From: Acinetobacter gyllenbergii CIP 110306 = MTCC 11365
GTDB taxonomy: Bacteria; Pseudomonadota; Gammaproteobacteria; Pseudomonadales; Moraxellaceae
DNA length: 64,000 nucleotides
Reading direction: 5' to 3'
Assembly: GCF_000413855.1 (NCBI RefSeq)
Contig: NZ_ATGG01000024.1
Location: 1-64,000 of the forward strand
Shown here: piece after piece, positions 36,968 through 47,413 of the stretch
Layout of the letters: the number at the start of each line of letters is the position of its first letter
Numbering within the stretch: position 1 is the stretch's first letter
Program-made: the position numbers and the translations under genes
Notes under the pieces: model-generated
The model's input: the letters and a program-made list of their open reading frames with translations, nothing else
Told to the model about the DNA's origin: nothing
Databases searched by the model: none

Positions 36968-39607
36968 TTAGCCTTCTACCCATTTTCCATCTTGGAACAC
37001 CAAACTCCACTTGGTCTGCTTACCTTCAGCGGTCTCAGAACCTACATATTGTGCTTGATTCTTACGGCTGAATTTCACGACCGTTGGATTACCTTCAGGA
37101 TCGACATCTGGCGCTGCTAACAAGAACTGGTATTTTGGATCAAGCTGCTCGGCAACACTGCGTAATTCAGCCACTTTCGGTGCACGCGTTTCACGGATTT
37201 TCGGGAATTTGCTGGCAGCCAAGAAGAGACCTGCTGCACCATCACGTAACACAAAGAAATCATCATGTTTGGCTGAACGTAAGTGTTCCATTTTGATTGG
37301 ATCAACACGCGGTGGTGCGGGTTGACCGCTCTTCAATACTTTACGGGTATTGTCACAGCTTGAACAAGCAAAGTACGGACCAAAACGACCTGTTTTCAAC
37401 TGCATTTCGCCATCACATTTATCACATGGAATGGTCGGACCATCATAGCCCTTGATCTTGAATTCGCCTTCTTCAACTTCGTAGCCATCACAATCTGGGT
37501 TATTACCACAGACATGCAATTTACGGCCACCGTCAACCACATAACTGTCCATTGCGGTACCGCATTTAGGACAACGATGTTTCGACATCAAATCAGCAGT
37601 TTCAGCACCATCATCATCCGACAAAGCGGCTAAAGACTCGACTGGGGTTAAGTTCAGTGTGCCTTTACAACGTTCTTTCGGCGGCAAGTTATAACCCGAA
37701 CACCCCAAGAAAACACCCGTGGTTCCAGTACGGACTTGCATTGGGCGTGAACATTCTGGACATGGCACATCCGCCACTTCGACAGGCTGATTACGACGCA
37801 TGCCGCTTTCACCCTGCGCATTGGTTAAACGCTTTTTGAAGTCACCATAGAACGTATCCAGCAATTCTTTCCAGTTCCGCTCACCCATGGCAACACGGTC
37901 TAACTGGCCTTCTAAATCTGCAGTAAAAGCATAATTCATCAGGTTATTAAAACTTTCATCCAGACGGTCGGTGACAATCTCGCCCATCTTCTCGGCAAAG
38001 AGACGACGGTTTTCCAGTTTGACATAGCCACGTTCTTGAATAGTCGAAATAATCGCAGCATAGGTCGATGGACGACCAATGCCTTTTTTCTCTAATTCCT
38101 TAACCAAAGAGGCTTCGGTAAAACGCGCAGGTGGCTTGGTAAAGTGCTGGCTCGGATCAAGCTTTTCTAACTTGAGCACTTCACCTACTTTTACCGCTGG
38201 CAGTAAAATATCATCATCGGACTTGTTCGCACCACGCACGCGAGTAAAGCCATCAAAAACCAAGGTTCGGCCTTTGGCTTTTAACTCAACATTTGACGCT
38301 TCAACGGTTAAAGTAGACGATAAATATTCTGCTGGTGTCATTTGGCAAGCGACAAACTGACGCCAGATCAAATCATATAAACGTTGCGCATCACGCTCAA
38401 CTCCAGCAAGTTTGTCACCCGTTAAGCCAACATCAGATGGACGAATCGCTTCATGGGCTTCTTGTGCCCCTGCTTTATTGCCGTAACGATTTGGCTTGGC
38501 TGGTAAATATTTATCACCAAAATTTTGCTGAATATGATTACGCACCATATTCACAGCGTCATCGCTCAAAAAGGTTGAGTCGGTACGCATATAGGTAATA
38601 AAACCACCTTCATACAAACGCTGCGCCAACATCATCGTTTTCTTTACTGAGAAACCTAAGCGTGTACTGGCCGCTTGTTGTAAGGTTGAAGTAATATACG
38701 GTGCACTTGGATTAACCTTGGTTGGTTTATCTTCGCGTAATGCAACTTTATATTCCGCATCTTTTAATACGTTCAATAACGCATCAGTTTCTGCTTTATT
38801 TTTTAGTTTAAGGGTTTTGCCCGCTTGCTTAACCGCTTCAAGGCGAATGTCATCTTTCTTAGAAATAGTGTCTGCAAACACTTGCCAATATTCTTCAGGA
38901 ATAAAGGCACGGATTTCACGTTCACGCTCGACCACCAGTTTCACTGCAACTGATTGCACACGACCTGCCGATAAACCACGGGCAATCTTTTCCCAGAGCA
39001 ATGGCGACACCATAAAGCCCACTACACGGTCAAGGAAACGACGTGCTTGCTGCGCATTAACTCGGTTTAAATCGAGGCGTGTTGGCTGTTTAAACGCTTC
39101 TTGAATGGCATTTTTGGTAATTTCGTTAAAGACCACACGATGGTAGCGACTGTCATCGCCACCAATCACTTCTCTTAAATGCCAAGCGATCGCTTCCCCT
39201 TCTCTATCCAAATCCGTTGCGAGATAGATTGCATCAGCATCTTTGGCGAGTTTTTTTAGTTCGGCAACGACATGTTCTTTGCCTGGAAGCACTTCATAAT
39301 GCGCAATCCAATCATGCTCTGGATCAACCCCCATACGGTTGATGAGTGCAGACTGTGCTTTTTCAGCTTTCTGTTCATCGGTGAGTTTGGTACGGGTTAC
39401 GGGCTTCTTTTCAGTGGATTTCGCCCCGCCTCCTGTCGGTAAGTCACGCACATGACCCACCGATGACTTCACCACATATTGTGAACCCAAATATTTATTA
39501 ATTGTTTTCGCTTTTGCAGGCGACTCCACAATCACTAAGGCACGTTTCTTTGCAGCAGATGCGGGAGCTGCTGTGCTTTCTGAAGCAGAGCGTGGAGTTT
39601 TCGCCAT
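36968..39607 (-). CDS. topA: DNA topoisomerase I
   Basis: A type IA topoisomerase that relaxes negative supercoils. An N-terminal Toprim domain ([19 protein letters not shown], then [15 protein letters not shown]) and the active-site tyrosine in [13 protein letters not shown] are present. Three C-terminal four-cysteine zinc ribbons follow ([27 protein letters not shown]), ending with about 100 further residues. It has 879 residues. The ATG at 39607 precedes an Ala/Ser/Lys-rich leader of about 20 residues. A 149-residue membrane protein is encoded 33 bases upstream. Confidence 0.97.
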   Translation of the reverse strand: MAKTPRSASESTAAPASAAKKRALVIVESPAKAKTINKYLGSQYVVKSSVGHVRDLPTGGGAKSTEKKPVTRTKLTDEQKAEKAQSALINRMGVDPEHDWIAHYEVLPGKEHVVAELKKLAKDADAIYLATDLDREGEAIAWHLREVIGGDDSRYHRVVFNEITKNAIQEAFKQPTRLDLNRVNAQQARRFLDRVVGFMVSPLLWEKIARGLSAGRVQSVAVKLVVEREREIRAFIPEEYWQVFADTISKKDDIRLEAVKQAGKTLKLKNKAETDALLNVLKDAEYKVALREDKPTKVNPSAPYITSTLQQAASTRLGFSVKKTMMLAQRLYEGGFITYMRTDSTFLSDDAVNMVRNHIQQNFGDKYLPAKPNRYGNKAGAQEAHEAIRPSDVGLTGDKLAGVERDAQRLYDLIWRQFVACQMTPAEYLSSTLTVEASNVELKAKGRTLVFDGFTRVRGANKSDDDILLPAVKVGEVLKLEKLDPSQHFTKPPARFTEASLVKELEKKGIGRPSTYAAIISTIQERGYVKLENRRLFAEKMGEIVTDRLDESFNNLMNYAFTADLEGQLDRVAMGERNWKELLDTFYGDFKKRLTNAQGESGMRRNQPVEVADVPCPECSRPMQVRTGTTGVFLGCSGYNLPPKERCKGTLNLTPVESLAALSDDDGAETADLMSKHRCPKCGTAMDSYVVDGGRKLHVCGNNPDCDGYEVEEGEFKIKGYDGPTIPCDKCDGEMQLKTGRFGPYFACSSCDNTRKVLKSGQPAPPRVDPIKMEHLRSAKHDDFFVLRDGAAGLFLAASKFPKIRETRAPKVAELRSVAEQLDPKYQFLLAAPDVDPEGNPTVVKFSRKNQAQYVGSETAEGKQTKWSLVFQDGKWVEG

Positions 39608-39640
39608 AATAAATCGTTTTTCCTATGTTTAATCAGTGAA

Positions 39641-40090
39641 TTAGCGCTGTGCTAGTTCATGTAAATAAGCTTTCATATCTTCAAGCTGTGTGGCTTTCAG
39701 GTCTGTTTCTTCATCCCAATACAGCCCGACACAGTTTGCCTGCATATCAATAGCATAAACTCCTTTTAATGCAATGGTTAAATCATTAAATTTCTGATCA
39801 CCTTGCACCACCTGAAGCTTGCCATCCACCACTCGAGCACGCATCAAGGCTAAACGAGCCTCTGGAATAAGCACACTATAATAGGCCACCATGCTGGCAC
39901 GTTTTTCCGATGCCATTGGAATCTTGGTCCATTCTGGCGCGGCAATTAAACGTGGATGTAATCCCATTTTACGCGCCTGATCACGCATCATGCCCAATGC
40001 CTTTTCTCGTGGGCTGACACGCAAGCCAAAAATCGAGCCAAGTACAAACAGTACAATCGCTACCGTGATCCAAATTCCAATATTACTCAT
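39641..40090 (-). CDS. Membrane-anchored protein of unknown function
   Basis: A 149-residue protein with one N-terminal membrane segment (about residues 3-22, IGIWITVAIVLFVLGSIFG) and a cytosolic or periplasmic domain ending in helices. No family is recognised. The ATG at 40090 follows GGGCGAC; a GTG-like longer start adds four residues and is less convincing. It directly precedes topA by 33 bases and may share its transcript. Confidence 0.72.
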   Translation of the reverse strand: MSNIGIWITVAIVLFVLGSIFGLRVSPREKALGMMRDQARKMGLHPRLIAAPEWTKIPMASEKRASMVAYYSVLIPEARLALMRARVVDGKLQVVQGDQKFNDLTIALKGVYAIDMQANCVGLYWDEETDLKATQLEDMKAYLHELAQR

Positions 40091-40246
40091 AAAGTCGCCC
40101 AAAACTTCCTTTTATTAGCGTTACATAAGTTGAATCCAAAAGGCAAGTTACAATATAAAAAATAATCTAGATTCAAACTAAGCTGTAAAACATGCCTTTT
40201 CATACCACCAAAAGGCAAAAACTTAAAATGCTGTCACCCACTTATT

Positions 40247-40609
40247 TTATTCACTGTGCGAGAGTTTTCCGAATTGGTCCAAATGCGCATCGCCCCAATG
40301 TTTTAATGCAACAATAATTTGTTCCAGACTACGGCCTAAATCTGTTAAGCAATATTCAACTTTTGGCGGGACTTGGGGATAAACCTCTCGATGCAAAATG
40401 CCATCCTGTTCGAGTTCACGCAGCTGATTGGTCAGCATTCTCTGGGTAATACTTGGGACACGCTTGCGAATTTCATTGAAACGCAAAGTGCCTTCATTGA
40501 ATAAATGCCAGAGAATCACGCATTTCCACTTGCCGTCAATCAAACTGATCGCAGCTTCAACTGAACAGCCTGGGGAGCAAGCAAAACTGGAATGTCGCAT
40601 TTTTGCCAT
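40247..40609 (-). CDS. HxlR family transcriptional regulator
   Basis: A 120-residue winged-helix regulator: the HxlR core is DGKWKCVILWHLFNEG, then RFNEIRKRVPSITQRMLT and HREVYPQVPPKVEYCLTDLG. A pair of cysteines near the N-terminus (C11 and C15, in ACSPGCS) resembles redox-sensing HxlR proteins such as YodB and QorR. It is divergent from a zinc-type oxidoreductase gene; control of that gene, perhaps in response to quinones or electrophiles, is inference. Confidence 0.88.
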   Translation of the reverse strand: MAKMRHSSFACSPGCSVEAAISLIDGKWKCVILWHLFNEGTLRFNEIRKRVPSITQRMLTNQLRELEQDGILHREVYPQVPPKVEYCLTDLGRSLEQIIVALKHWGDAHLDQFGKLSHSE

Positions 40610-40612
40610 TTT

Positions 40613-40634
40613 ACAGTATCCTTTTTGACACTAT
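40613..40634. promoter_or_regulatory. Candidate HxlR operator
   Basis: CAGTATC (40614-40620) and GACACTA (40627-40633) form an imperfect inverted repeat around CTTTTT, directly upstream of the HxlR start and 90 bases before the divergent oxidoreductase. Confidence 0.4.
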
Positions 40635-40723
40635 GAGCGTTATTTGTCTGTAGTCACTAAAATTAAGCTTAGGTTATGCTGAAACTTGAATCAAGTGAAA
40701 TCCAATCCAGAGGAAACATAACC

Positions 40724-41734
40724 ATGAAAGCTGTGGCCTATCAACATGCGGGTGACATTACATCAGTAGATGCACTGGTCAATATTGAAATGGATATACC
40801 AACGGCACAGGGACACGATTTGCTAGTGCGTGTACAAGCGATTTCAGTCAATCCTGTTGACGCCAAAATCCGAAATCATAAAAGTGCTGAAGCGAATCAG
40901 TGGAAGATATTAGGCTGGGATGCTGTCGGGATTGTTGAAGCGATTGGCGAGCAAGTCACCCAATTCAACATCGGTGACCAAGTCTGGTATGCAGGTGCAC
41001 TCAACCGACAAGGCAGTAATAGTGAATTACAATTGGTTGATGAGCGTATTGTTGGGCATGCCCCCGTATCACTCAATGCAAGCGAAGCAGCAGCACTGCC
41101 TTTAACTGCAATTACCGCATGGGAAATGCTGTTTGATCGATTAGCGGTTCCTCAGCTTACTACTGAGAACACCACGATTTTGGTGATTGGCGGTGCAGGT
41201 GGCGTGGGTTCAATGGCCATTCAGTTGTTGAAACAATTAACCAAGCTCACGGTCATCAGTACTGCATCTCGACCAGAAACGTCTGAATGGGTCAAGCAAT
41301 TAGGTGCAGATTATGTCTTGGATCATCGTCAAGCTTTAGCGCCACAAATTCAGCAGCTTGGCTTAAATGCCCCTTTATATGTATTTTCAACCACGCAAAC
41401 CGATCAGCATCTCGCTGATATTGCCGAACTGATTGCAGCACAAGGACATTTTGGATTAATTGATGATCCCGAGCAGCTCGACATTAAAATCTTTAAATCC
41501 AAGTCTGTCTCGGTGCATTGGGAATTTATGTTCACGCGCTCTATGTATCAAACGCAAGATATGATCAAACAGAGCCAATTGTTGAATCAGATTGCAAGCT
41601 TAGTTGACGAGGGGAAAATTAAAACCACAGTGAGTCAAATGCTCTCCCCCATCAATGCAGAAAACCTGAAACGTGCGCACCAACAAATCGAAAGTGGCAC
41701 CACCAAAGGGAAAATTGTCTTGCATGGCTTTTAA
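40724..41734 (+). CDS. Zinc-type alcohol dehydrogenase/quinone oxidoreductase family
   Basis: A 336-residue medium-chain dehydrogenase/reductase: a GroES-like N-terminal domain (VNPVDAKIRNHKS, then LGWDAVGIVEAIG) and an NADPH-binding Rossmann domain (ILVIGGAGGVGSMAIQL). It lacks the zinc-ligand cysteines of classic ADH, as in quinone oxidoreductases of the YogA/zeta-crystallin type. The ATG at 40724 follows AGAGGAAA. It is divergent from the HxlR gene, the pairing seen for qor/HxlR systems. Confidence 0.87.
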   Translation: MKAVAYQHAGDITSVDALVNIEMDIPTAQGHDLLVRVQAISVNPVDAKIRNHKSAEANQWKILGWDAVGIVEAIGEQVTQFNIGDQVWYAGALNRQGSNSELQLVDERIVGHAPVSLNASEAAALPLTAITAWEMLFDRLAVPQLTTENTTILVIGGAGGVGSMAIQLLKQLTKLTVISTASRPETSEWVKQLGADYVLDHRQALAPQIQQLGLNAPLYVFSTTQTDQHLADIAELIAAQGHFGLIDDPEQLDIKIFKSKSVSVHWEFMFTRSMYQTQDMIKQSQLLNQIASLVDEGKIKTTVSQMLSPINAENLKRAHQQIESGTTKGKIVLHGF

Positions 41735-41790
41735 AAGCATCACATTCATACGACTACGATGCGAAGTCTGGACTTCGCATTGCTCATATC

Positions 41791-42036
41791 TTAATAATGC
41801 GGCGGGCGATTGCTCATCGGATCAAAAGGCGCAATGCCTTCAGCCAAATCTGAGGCCTCAACACGTTGATAGAGTATCTGCATTTGCTTTTTCAAATCTG
41901 CAATTTCTTTGGTCTGAATCGCGAGTTGATCATTCAATTGTTCAACTAAATCGTCCAAAAATGCAATTCGGACTTGCAAATCTTCAATGGGTGCGGAAAA
42001 TGACGCGTGATCATCAAATTTTTGTGGTTTAGTCAT
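41791..42036 (-). CDS. slyX: SlyX family protein
   Basis: An 81-residue coiled-coil protein (ARIEDLQ-like: PIEDLQVRIAFLDDLVEQLN, then QTKEIADLKKQMQILYQRV) ending in the SlyX-typical RPPHY. Its function is unknown. The ATG at 42036 follows GAGGT; a further ATG four codons upstream lacks a site. It is divergent from uup, separated by 32 bases. Confidence 0.87.
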   Translation of the reverse strand: MTKPQKFDDHASFSAPIEDLQVRIAFLDDLVEQLNDQLAIQTKEIADLKKQMQILYQRVEASDLAEGIAPFDPMSNRPPHY

Positions 42037-42068
42037 TTCAGACCTCATCTGAACTTTTAGGAAACATT

Positions 42069-43973
42069 ATGGCCTATATTACTTTAAGGGATGTCCATCT
42101 CGCATTTGGCGGACCTGCCTTACTCGACGGCGCGAACTTTAACCTGGAACGTGGCGAGCGAGTCTGTTTAATTGGTCGTAATGGAGAAGGTAAGTCTACT
42201 TTATTAAAACTGATTGAGGGAAGCTTGTTACCCGATAACGGTGAAGTTTCGATTCAAAATGGTTTAACTGTTTCAATGTTAGCCCAAGATGTGCCAATGG
42301 ACTCAGGCAAAGTCGCCGACATCGTTGCCGATGGTGCTGGTGAAGCTGCCATTGTGTTGAAAGAATACCATGAAGCCAGTGATGCTTGTGTCTTAGGCGA
42401 TATGGAAGCTTGCGACCGTATGGGTATGTTACAGCACAAACTGGATCAACTGGATGGTTGGGCATTAGAAAACAAGGTTAACTCAATTCTAAGTAAAATG
42501 GGACTTGATCCTAATGCCGATCTAGCTGATTTATCAGGTGGTCGTAAACGCCGTGTACTGTTAGCGCGTGCCCTACTGACTCAACCTGATGTTTTATTGC
42601 TGGACGAACCAACCAACCATTTGGATGTGGAAAGTATCGAATGGCTTGAAAAGTTCCTGCTCGACCAAAACAATCTCACTTTATTGTTTATTTCGCATGA
42701 CCGTTCATTTGTGGACAGTATTGCGACCCGCATTGTCGAACTTGATCGTGGTATTTTACGTGGCTACGAAGGTAACTATTCGCGCTATCTCGAACTGAAA
42801 GCGCAGCAAATGGAAGCTGAAGAAAAACAAAATGCTTTATTTGATAAAAAGTTAGCGGAAGAAGAAGCTTGGATTCGTCAAGGGATTAAAGCGCGTCGTA
42901 CCCGTAATGAAGGTCGTGTCCGTGCCTTAAAAGACTTACGTGAGCAGTCTAAAGCACGTCGTTCACAACAGGGCAAAGTCAGTATGGCAACGCAAGAAGC
43001 CAACCGCTCTGGTAAGTTGGTGTTCGAGATTGAAAACTTAAGTGTCGGTTACGACAACAAAGTTCTGATTCATGATTTCTCTGCAATCGTGTTACGTGGC
43101 GACCGTATTGGTTTGGTCGGTGACAACGGTGTCGGTAAAACCACCTTGATCAAAGCCATTTTAGGCGAGATTGAACACGGCGGGTCAGTGAAAACTGGTA
43201 CGCAACTAGAAGTTGCCTATTTTGATCAGTTGCGAAATGCACTCGACTTGGAAAAAACCGTGATGGCCAACGTGTCTGAAGGTTCCGACTTTGTTGATGT
43301 GAATGGTAACCGTCGTCATATCTATAGTTATCTGCAAGACTTTTTATTCTCACCAGAACGTGCCCGTACACCTGTTAAAGCTTTATCAGGCGGTGAGAGA
43401 AACCGTATTCTGTTAGCAAAACTGTTACTCAAGCCATCAAATTTGATCGTGATGGATGAGCCAACCAATGACTTGGATATGGTGACACTTGAGTTGCTTG
43501 AAGAAATGCTGTCTGACTACAAAGGCACGTTGTTACTGATCTCGCATGACCGTGCTTTCATGGACAATGTCGTGACTTCAACATGGGTATTTGATGGTAA
43601 AGGTCAGATTGATGAATACATCGGTGGCTATCAAGATTATTTGGAACAGCGTCCTGACCAAAAAGTAGTTGACCAAAAAAGTGATGTAAAAAAAGCGCAA
43701 GCCAAAGCTGAAGCAGCGGCTGCCGCAGCAGCACCGAAAAAAGTGAAGCTCAGTTATAAAGATCAGCGTGAGCTTGAACAACTGCCTGCTGAAATTGAAA
43801 AACTGGAAACTGAACAAGCAGCATTATCAGAAAAATTGGCGGATGGCTCATGGTTTGTTTCAGATGCCAATGCTGCAACTGCAGCCAGCCAACGTTTAGC
43901 AGAAATTGAAGAATTGCTGTTGGAAAAGCTAGAGCGCTGGGACATTTTAGAAAATATGTCGAAAGGCAACTAA
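42069..43973 (+). CDS. uup: ABC-F ATPase Uup
   Basis: A 634-residue ABC-F protein with two nucleotide-binding domains. NBD1 has GRNGEGKST (about 36-44) and LSGGRKRRVLLARAL; NBD2 has GDNGVGKTT (near 353) and LSGGERNRILLAKLL. Between them is the ABC-F linker and at the end an Ala/Lys-rich spacer plus a coiled coil (about 565-630), the Uup hallmark that binds DNA. Uup acts on ribosomes and branched DNA in E. coli. The ATG at 42069 follows TTTAGGAAACATT. Confidence 0.93.
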   Translation: MAYITLRDVHLAFGGPALLDGANFNLERGERVCLIGRNGEGKSTLLKLIEGSLLPDNGEVSIQNGLTVSMLAQDVPMDSGKVADIVADGAGEAAIVLKEYHEASDACVLGDMEACDRMGMLQHKLDQLDGWALENKVNSILSKMGLDPNADLADLSGGRKRRVLLARALLTQPDVLLLDEPTNHLDVESIEWLEKFLLDQNNLTLLFISHDRSFVDSIATRIVELDRGILRGYEGNYSRYLELKAQQMEAEEKQNALFDKKLAEEEAWIRQGIKARRTRNEGRVRALKDLREQSKARRSQQGKVSMATQEANRSGKLVFEIENLSVGYDNKVLIHDFSAIVLRGDRIGLVGDNGVGKTTLIKAILGEIEHGGSVKTGTQLEVAYFDQLRNALDLEKTVMANVSEGSDFVDVNGNRRHIYSYLQDFLFSPERARTPVKALSGGERNRILLAKLLLKPSNLIVMDEPTNDLDMVTLELLEEMLSDYKGTLLLISHDRAFMDNVVTSTWVFDGKGQIDEYIGGYQDYLEQRPDQKVVDQKSDVKKAQAKAEAAAAAAAPKKVKLSYKDQRELEQLPAEIEKLETEQAALSEKLADGSWFVSDANAATAASQRLAEIEELLLEKLERWDILENMSKGN

Positions 43974-44029
43974 GCAGAGTGAGCATTTATCCTTACCGAG
44001 GATAAATGCTCTCATCCAAAACACTCAAT

Positions 44030-44560
44030 TCATTTCAAGTTCAAACTCTCTTTAAGCTCTTGGTAAATATTAAAATTTTCATCATCAAAACAAACAAAAA
44101 TCACTTCTTTTAGAGACTGGCTTCGATTTAGCTCCTCGCAGATTGTAGTTAAGGCAATTTGAGCAGCAAGTTGCTTAGGGAAACGATAGATTCCTGTTGA
44201 AATATTTGGAAAGGCAACACATTCCAGTTCCAACTGCTCTGCCAATTTAAAGCAATTTCGATAGGCATTTTCGAGTAATCTGGCTTCCTGATGTTGTCCA
44301 TCTACCCATGTTGGCCCAACTGTATGAATCACATATTTTGCAGGTAGATTCCCAGCCGTGGTCACTACTGCTTCTCCAACAGCACAGCCCCCTTGCTTAG
44401 CACGAATCTTCTGACAATCTGCCAAAATCGCAGCCCCTCCTCGACGATGGATTGCACCATCCACGCCACCACCACCTAATAGTGAAGTATTGGCCGCATT
44501 GACAATTGCATCTACAGCTACTTGGGTAATATCAGCTTTTATAATATTGATACTTTTCAA
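44030..44560 (-). CDS. Macrodomain protein (O-acetyl-ADP-ribose deacetylase type)
   Basis: A 176-residue macrodomain of the MacroD/YmdB type: the ADP-ribose site [20 protein letters not shown], the [10 protein letters not shown] loop, and [10 protein letters not shown] and ISTGIYRFP. It probably removes ADP-ribose or O-acetyl-ADP-ribose adducts; the in vivo target is unknown. The start is a TTG at 44560 with GGAG 6 bases upstream. Convergent with uup. Confidence 0.92.
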   Translation of the reverse strand: MKSINIIKADITQVAVDAIVNAANTSLLGGGGVDGAIHRRGGAAILADCQKIRAKQGGCAVGEAVVTTAGNLPAKYVIHTVGPTWVDGQHQEARLLENAYRNCFKLAEQLELECVAFPNISTGIYRFPKQLAAQIALTTICEELNRSQSLKEVIFVCFDDENFNIYQELKESLNLK

Positions 44561-44683
44561 GTTTTTCTCCTACTCTTATATAGCCGATTATAAAACAAAG
44601 CTCATTTAACATGACATTTAAAGTCGCCACCTACACTTCATGCTACACTGCTGCAAAATTCAACGTTATTCTTTTTCGAATTT

Positions 44684-45619
44684 ATGAGTCAAAAACAGCC
44701 TTATCCCCCTGGCGAGTTTCAATGGGCTTTTTTATTGCCCAAATATTGGAAAATCTGGATCGCCATTATGTTTTTAATGCTATTGGCCGTCTTACCTTGG
44801 GCAATTCAATGGCGCTTAGCCCATGGCTTGGCAGCTTTGTGCTGGCGCTTACTCAAATCACGCCGTAAAACTACACTCCGGAATTTAGAACTCTGTTTCC
44901 CTGAGTGGTCACCAGCTGAGGTTGAAGCACAAGCAAAACAGGTGTTTGTGGATATGATGCTCGGTGTATTTGAAACCCTCAATGCATGGTACTGCCCGAA
45001 GTGGTTTAAAGGTCGCCACAGTATTGAAGGTCTAGAACACATCACCAATGCAAAAGCACAAGGCAAAGGTGTGTTGTTACTGGGCACACACAGTACCCTA
45101 CTCGATGCAGGCGGTTATATTTGTGCTCAATATTTCGAGCCTGATGTGGTCTATCGCCCTCAGAATAATCCACTGCTGGATATGCTGATTTATCGTTGCC
45201 GCGCCACCATTTATCAACATCAAATTGACCACGATGATATGCGGAGTTTGATCCGCCGACTCAAAGATGGCGGTGCGATTTGGTATAGTCCCGATCAGGA
45301 CTTTGGTTTAAAACAAGGCGTGATGGCACCCTTCTTTGGTGTTCCTGCTGCAACAGTGACTGCACATCGTCGTTTACTCAAAATCTCGAAAGCCGTTGCG
45401 ATTCCCTTATATTTCTATCGCTATGGTGATGTACGTAATCCACAATATAAAGTGCTGATTGAGCCAATTGTGGAAAATATGCCAAGTGAAGATGAAATCG
45501 ATGATGCGATTCGCGTAAATCAAATCATTGAAGCTCAGCTTCGTATTGCACCAACACAATGGATGTGGTTCCACCGTCGTTTTAAAACCCGCGCCGAAGG
45601 TTACGACAAAATCTATTAA
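44684..45619 (+). CDS. Lipid A acyltransferase (LpxL/LpxM family)
   Basis: A 311-residue inner-membrane acyltransferase that adds a secondary acyl chain to the lipid A precursor. An N-terminal membrane segment (about 20-48) is followed by the HX4D catalytic motif (GTHSTLLDAGG) and the conserved VYRPQNNPLLD and DGGAIWYSPDQDFG blocks. Whether it corresponds to LpxL, LpxM or LpxP cannot be settled here. The ATG at 44684 is the first after a weak AT-rich leader. It has its own terminator downstream. Confidence 0.9.
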   Translation: MSQKQPYPPGEFQWAFLLPKYWKIWIAIMFLMLLAVLPWAIQWRLAHGLAALCWRLLKSRRKTTLRNLELCFPEWSPAEVEAQAKQVFVDMMLGVFETLNAWYCPKWFKGRHSIEGLEHITNAKAQGKGVLLLGTHSTLLDAGGYICAQYFEPDVVYRPQNNPLLDMLIYRCRATIYQHQIDHDDMRSLIRRLKDGGAIWYSPDQDFGLKQGVMAPFFGVPAATVTAHRRLLKISKAVAIPLYFYRYGDVRNPQYKVLIEPIVENMPSEDEIDDAIRVNQIIEAQLRIAPTQWMWFHRRFKTRAEGYDKIY

Positions 45620-45622
45620 GTT

Positions 45623-45661
45623 AAAAAAGCCACTTTATTCATATATAAAGTGGCTCTTTTC
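45623..45661. terminator. Bidirectional terminator
   Basis: GCCACTTTAT (45629-45638) pairs with ATAAAGTGGC (45645-45654), flanked by A and T runs. It separates the acyltransferase (+) from the Thr-Pro lipoprotein (-). Confidence 0.82.
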
Positions 45662-45678
45662 TAAAGCAATAACAACAA

Positions 45679-47277
45679 TTAATTCGGGAAAATCACCCCA
45701 GTATTTAAATCAAAATAGGTTGGGGTATTGCTATACACTGAACCCAATTTGACATTAATAAACCAGCCTAAATTGCCTTGATCTTGTAAACGGTTTTGAA
45801 TCTCACTCGGAAGATCAAGCTTATAAATCGCATCTTCTTTAAAGACTTTTGATTCAATGCTTGTTGTACTAACGCTATCACGTTCAAATAAATAACCTTT
45901 GGTGTTAAAGAATGCAATCGCATTGTCCTTATCAATCAAATGATAACCCTCAGCCGCTTGTTGCTTCAGTAGCAAATCAAGCTTAGTTGGGTTGTCATCA
46001 TAGAACCCTGCCTCTGTTTTTGGCATCTCAAAATAACGATAACTATAAGTTCCATTATGGGTACTGCTATTCACACAGGTCGGCACATAAAAAGTCCCAT
46101 TGCTAGCACCATTATTGGTAAAAGTACTGCCTGCATAAATCAATTTACAACCTTGCGCTCCAAGTTCATTAAAGGCTGCCATAATATTGGTTCGGTTTGC
46201 ATTACCACTCACAATAAAGCGATTGTCATAATTATAAGTTGCTGACTTTTTATCGTTTTTAACAAATAAATATTTATAGGTATTGCTTGGATCTTCACCT
46301 AAAGAAGACTTATACGCAAAGCCGAGCGCACCTTGCTTTTTAATTTCTGCTAACCAGAATAAATAGACATTGGCAACCACGTTGGTTTTTACATCGACAA
46401 TTTTATAGCTATAAGTATCGGTTGAAGCATTATTTTTCACATATAAGTTTTTAGGTTCAGGGAAGTCACTATTGGCTTTTTTCACATCCAAAGACGTAGC
46501 TGCCAAAGCAAAACCTTGGCTGCCTTGCGTATTGGCTTGCGCCAAGAAGTTCGTCCAAGAACTTTGATTATCGAGTAGACGATAACTTGCGGTGGCTTTA
46601 CTCACAGTCGGTTTTAATAAGCTATAGCCTTCAACATTGGTACGGGTATAACAGGTCACTGTTTTCGATGGGTCGACTGCGTCCATATAGGCTTGAATAT
46701 CTTTGATCGTTGCCGTTTCATTCACGGCACACATCCCATTACCCTTAAAAGCATAAGCCCATGCGCTTCCATTACGGTATCTATCCGTATATTTCACTCG
46801 ATTCGCTGTCGTTGTACCGCTAGTTTCTGTCGGAGCGATCTCGGTAATCAACGCATCATCGGAAGCAACATCGTAATTTTTAATCACAGCACCTGTGCAA
46901 TCCTCTTTTTCAAACTGACGTGTTTCGGTGGTAAAGCGAACACTATTCGCGGAAGTCTTATGCACTGTTAAATTTGAACGGCGTCCTTCAAAGCAAAAAC
47001 CTCCTAACCATGAACCCACAAAGCGATCAGCCACGACTGGGGTTGGTGTCGGCGTTGGAGTCGGGGTCGGTGTTGGTGTCGGCGTTGGGGTTGGTGTCGG
47101 AGTCGGCGTTGGGGTTGGTGTCGGCGTTGGAGTTGGGGTCGGCGTTGGAGTCGGCGTTGGAGTCGGGGTCGGTGTTGGCGTTGGAGTCGGGGTTGAATCT
47201 GAATCGTTATCAGATCCACAACCTACCAAGATTGCGCAGGTTACGCTCAGTGCTAATTGTGTCCATATATTTTTCAT
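45679..47277 (-). CDS. Lipoprotein with Thr-Pro spacer and tandem DUF4177-like modules
   Basis: A 532-residue lipoprotein. The signal peptide ends in the lipobox ILVGC (cysteine near 20); an acidic patch (SDNDSDS) and 26 Thr-Pro repeats (about 29-80) follow, likely a rigid rod that holds the rest off the membrane. A first domain with conserved cysteines (about 85-210) precedes at least four tandem modules of about 60 residues. Each has an L...QG..GF-type helix end ([40 protein letters not shown]) and a Y.Y..(V/F) strand such as TYSYKIVDV and [10 protein letters not shown]. This resembles DUF4177 repeats. Function unknown; surface or periplasmic display is inferred. Confidence 0.75.
   Translation of the reverse strand: MKNIWTQLALSVTCAILVGCGSDNDSDSTPTPTPTPTPTPTPTPTPTPTPTPTPTPTPTPTPTPTPTPTPTPTPTPTPTPVVADRFVGSWLGGFCFEGRRSNLTVHKTSANSVRFTTETRQFEKEDCTGAVIKNYDVASDDALITEIAPTETSGTTTANRVKYTDRYRNGSAWAYAFKGNGMCAVNETATIKDIQAYMDAVDPSKTVTCYTRTNVEGYSLLKPTVSKATASYRLLDNQSSWTNFLAQANTQGSQGFALAATSLDVKKANSDFPEPKNLYVKNNASTDTYSYKIVDVKTNVVANVYLFWLAEIKKQGALGFAYKSSLGEDPSNTYKYLFVKNDKKSATYNYDNRFIVSGNANRTNIMAAFNELGAQGCKLIYAGSTFTNNGASNGTFYVPTCVNSSTHNGTYSYRYFEMPKTEAGFYDDNPTKLDLLLKQQAAEGYHLIDKDNAIAFFNTKGYLFERDSVSTTSIESKVFKEDAIYKLDLPSEIQNRLQDQGNLGWFINVKLGSVYSNTPTYFDLNTGVIFPN
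47038..47193. repeat. Thr-Pro coding hexanucleotide repeat (26 units)
   Basis: A 156-base tract of 26 six-base units (GGNGTY on the plus strand) encodes the (Thr-Pro)26 spacer of the lipoprotein. Third positions vary between units, which suggests selection for the protein repeat while slippage remains possible, so copy number may differ between strains. Confidence 0.9.
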
Positions 47278-47413
47278 TGCATCACCCTCTGTGTGATTTT
47301 TTCACATATTTGTGTATGTGAAAATTTAACACTTTTATACTTGAGTGCAAATATGTTTATGCGTAAATTAATAACGAAAGGTCAAAATCATTTTTTATGG
47401 ATGGTTGGAATGT

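Noticed and set aside
38079..39104. Several plus-strand open frames opposite topA
   Set aside because: They are antisense shadows of a long, highly conserved gene.
46928..47296. Plus-strand open frame with a long Gly-Val repeat
   Set aside because: It is the exact antisense of the Thr-Pro tract of the lipoprotein gene; the repeat keeps all frames open, and the minus-strand protein has a proper lipoprotein signal and non-repeat domains.
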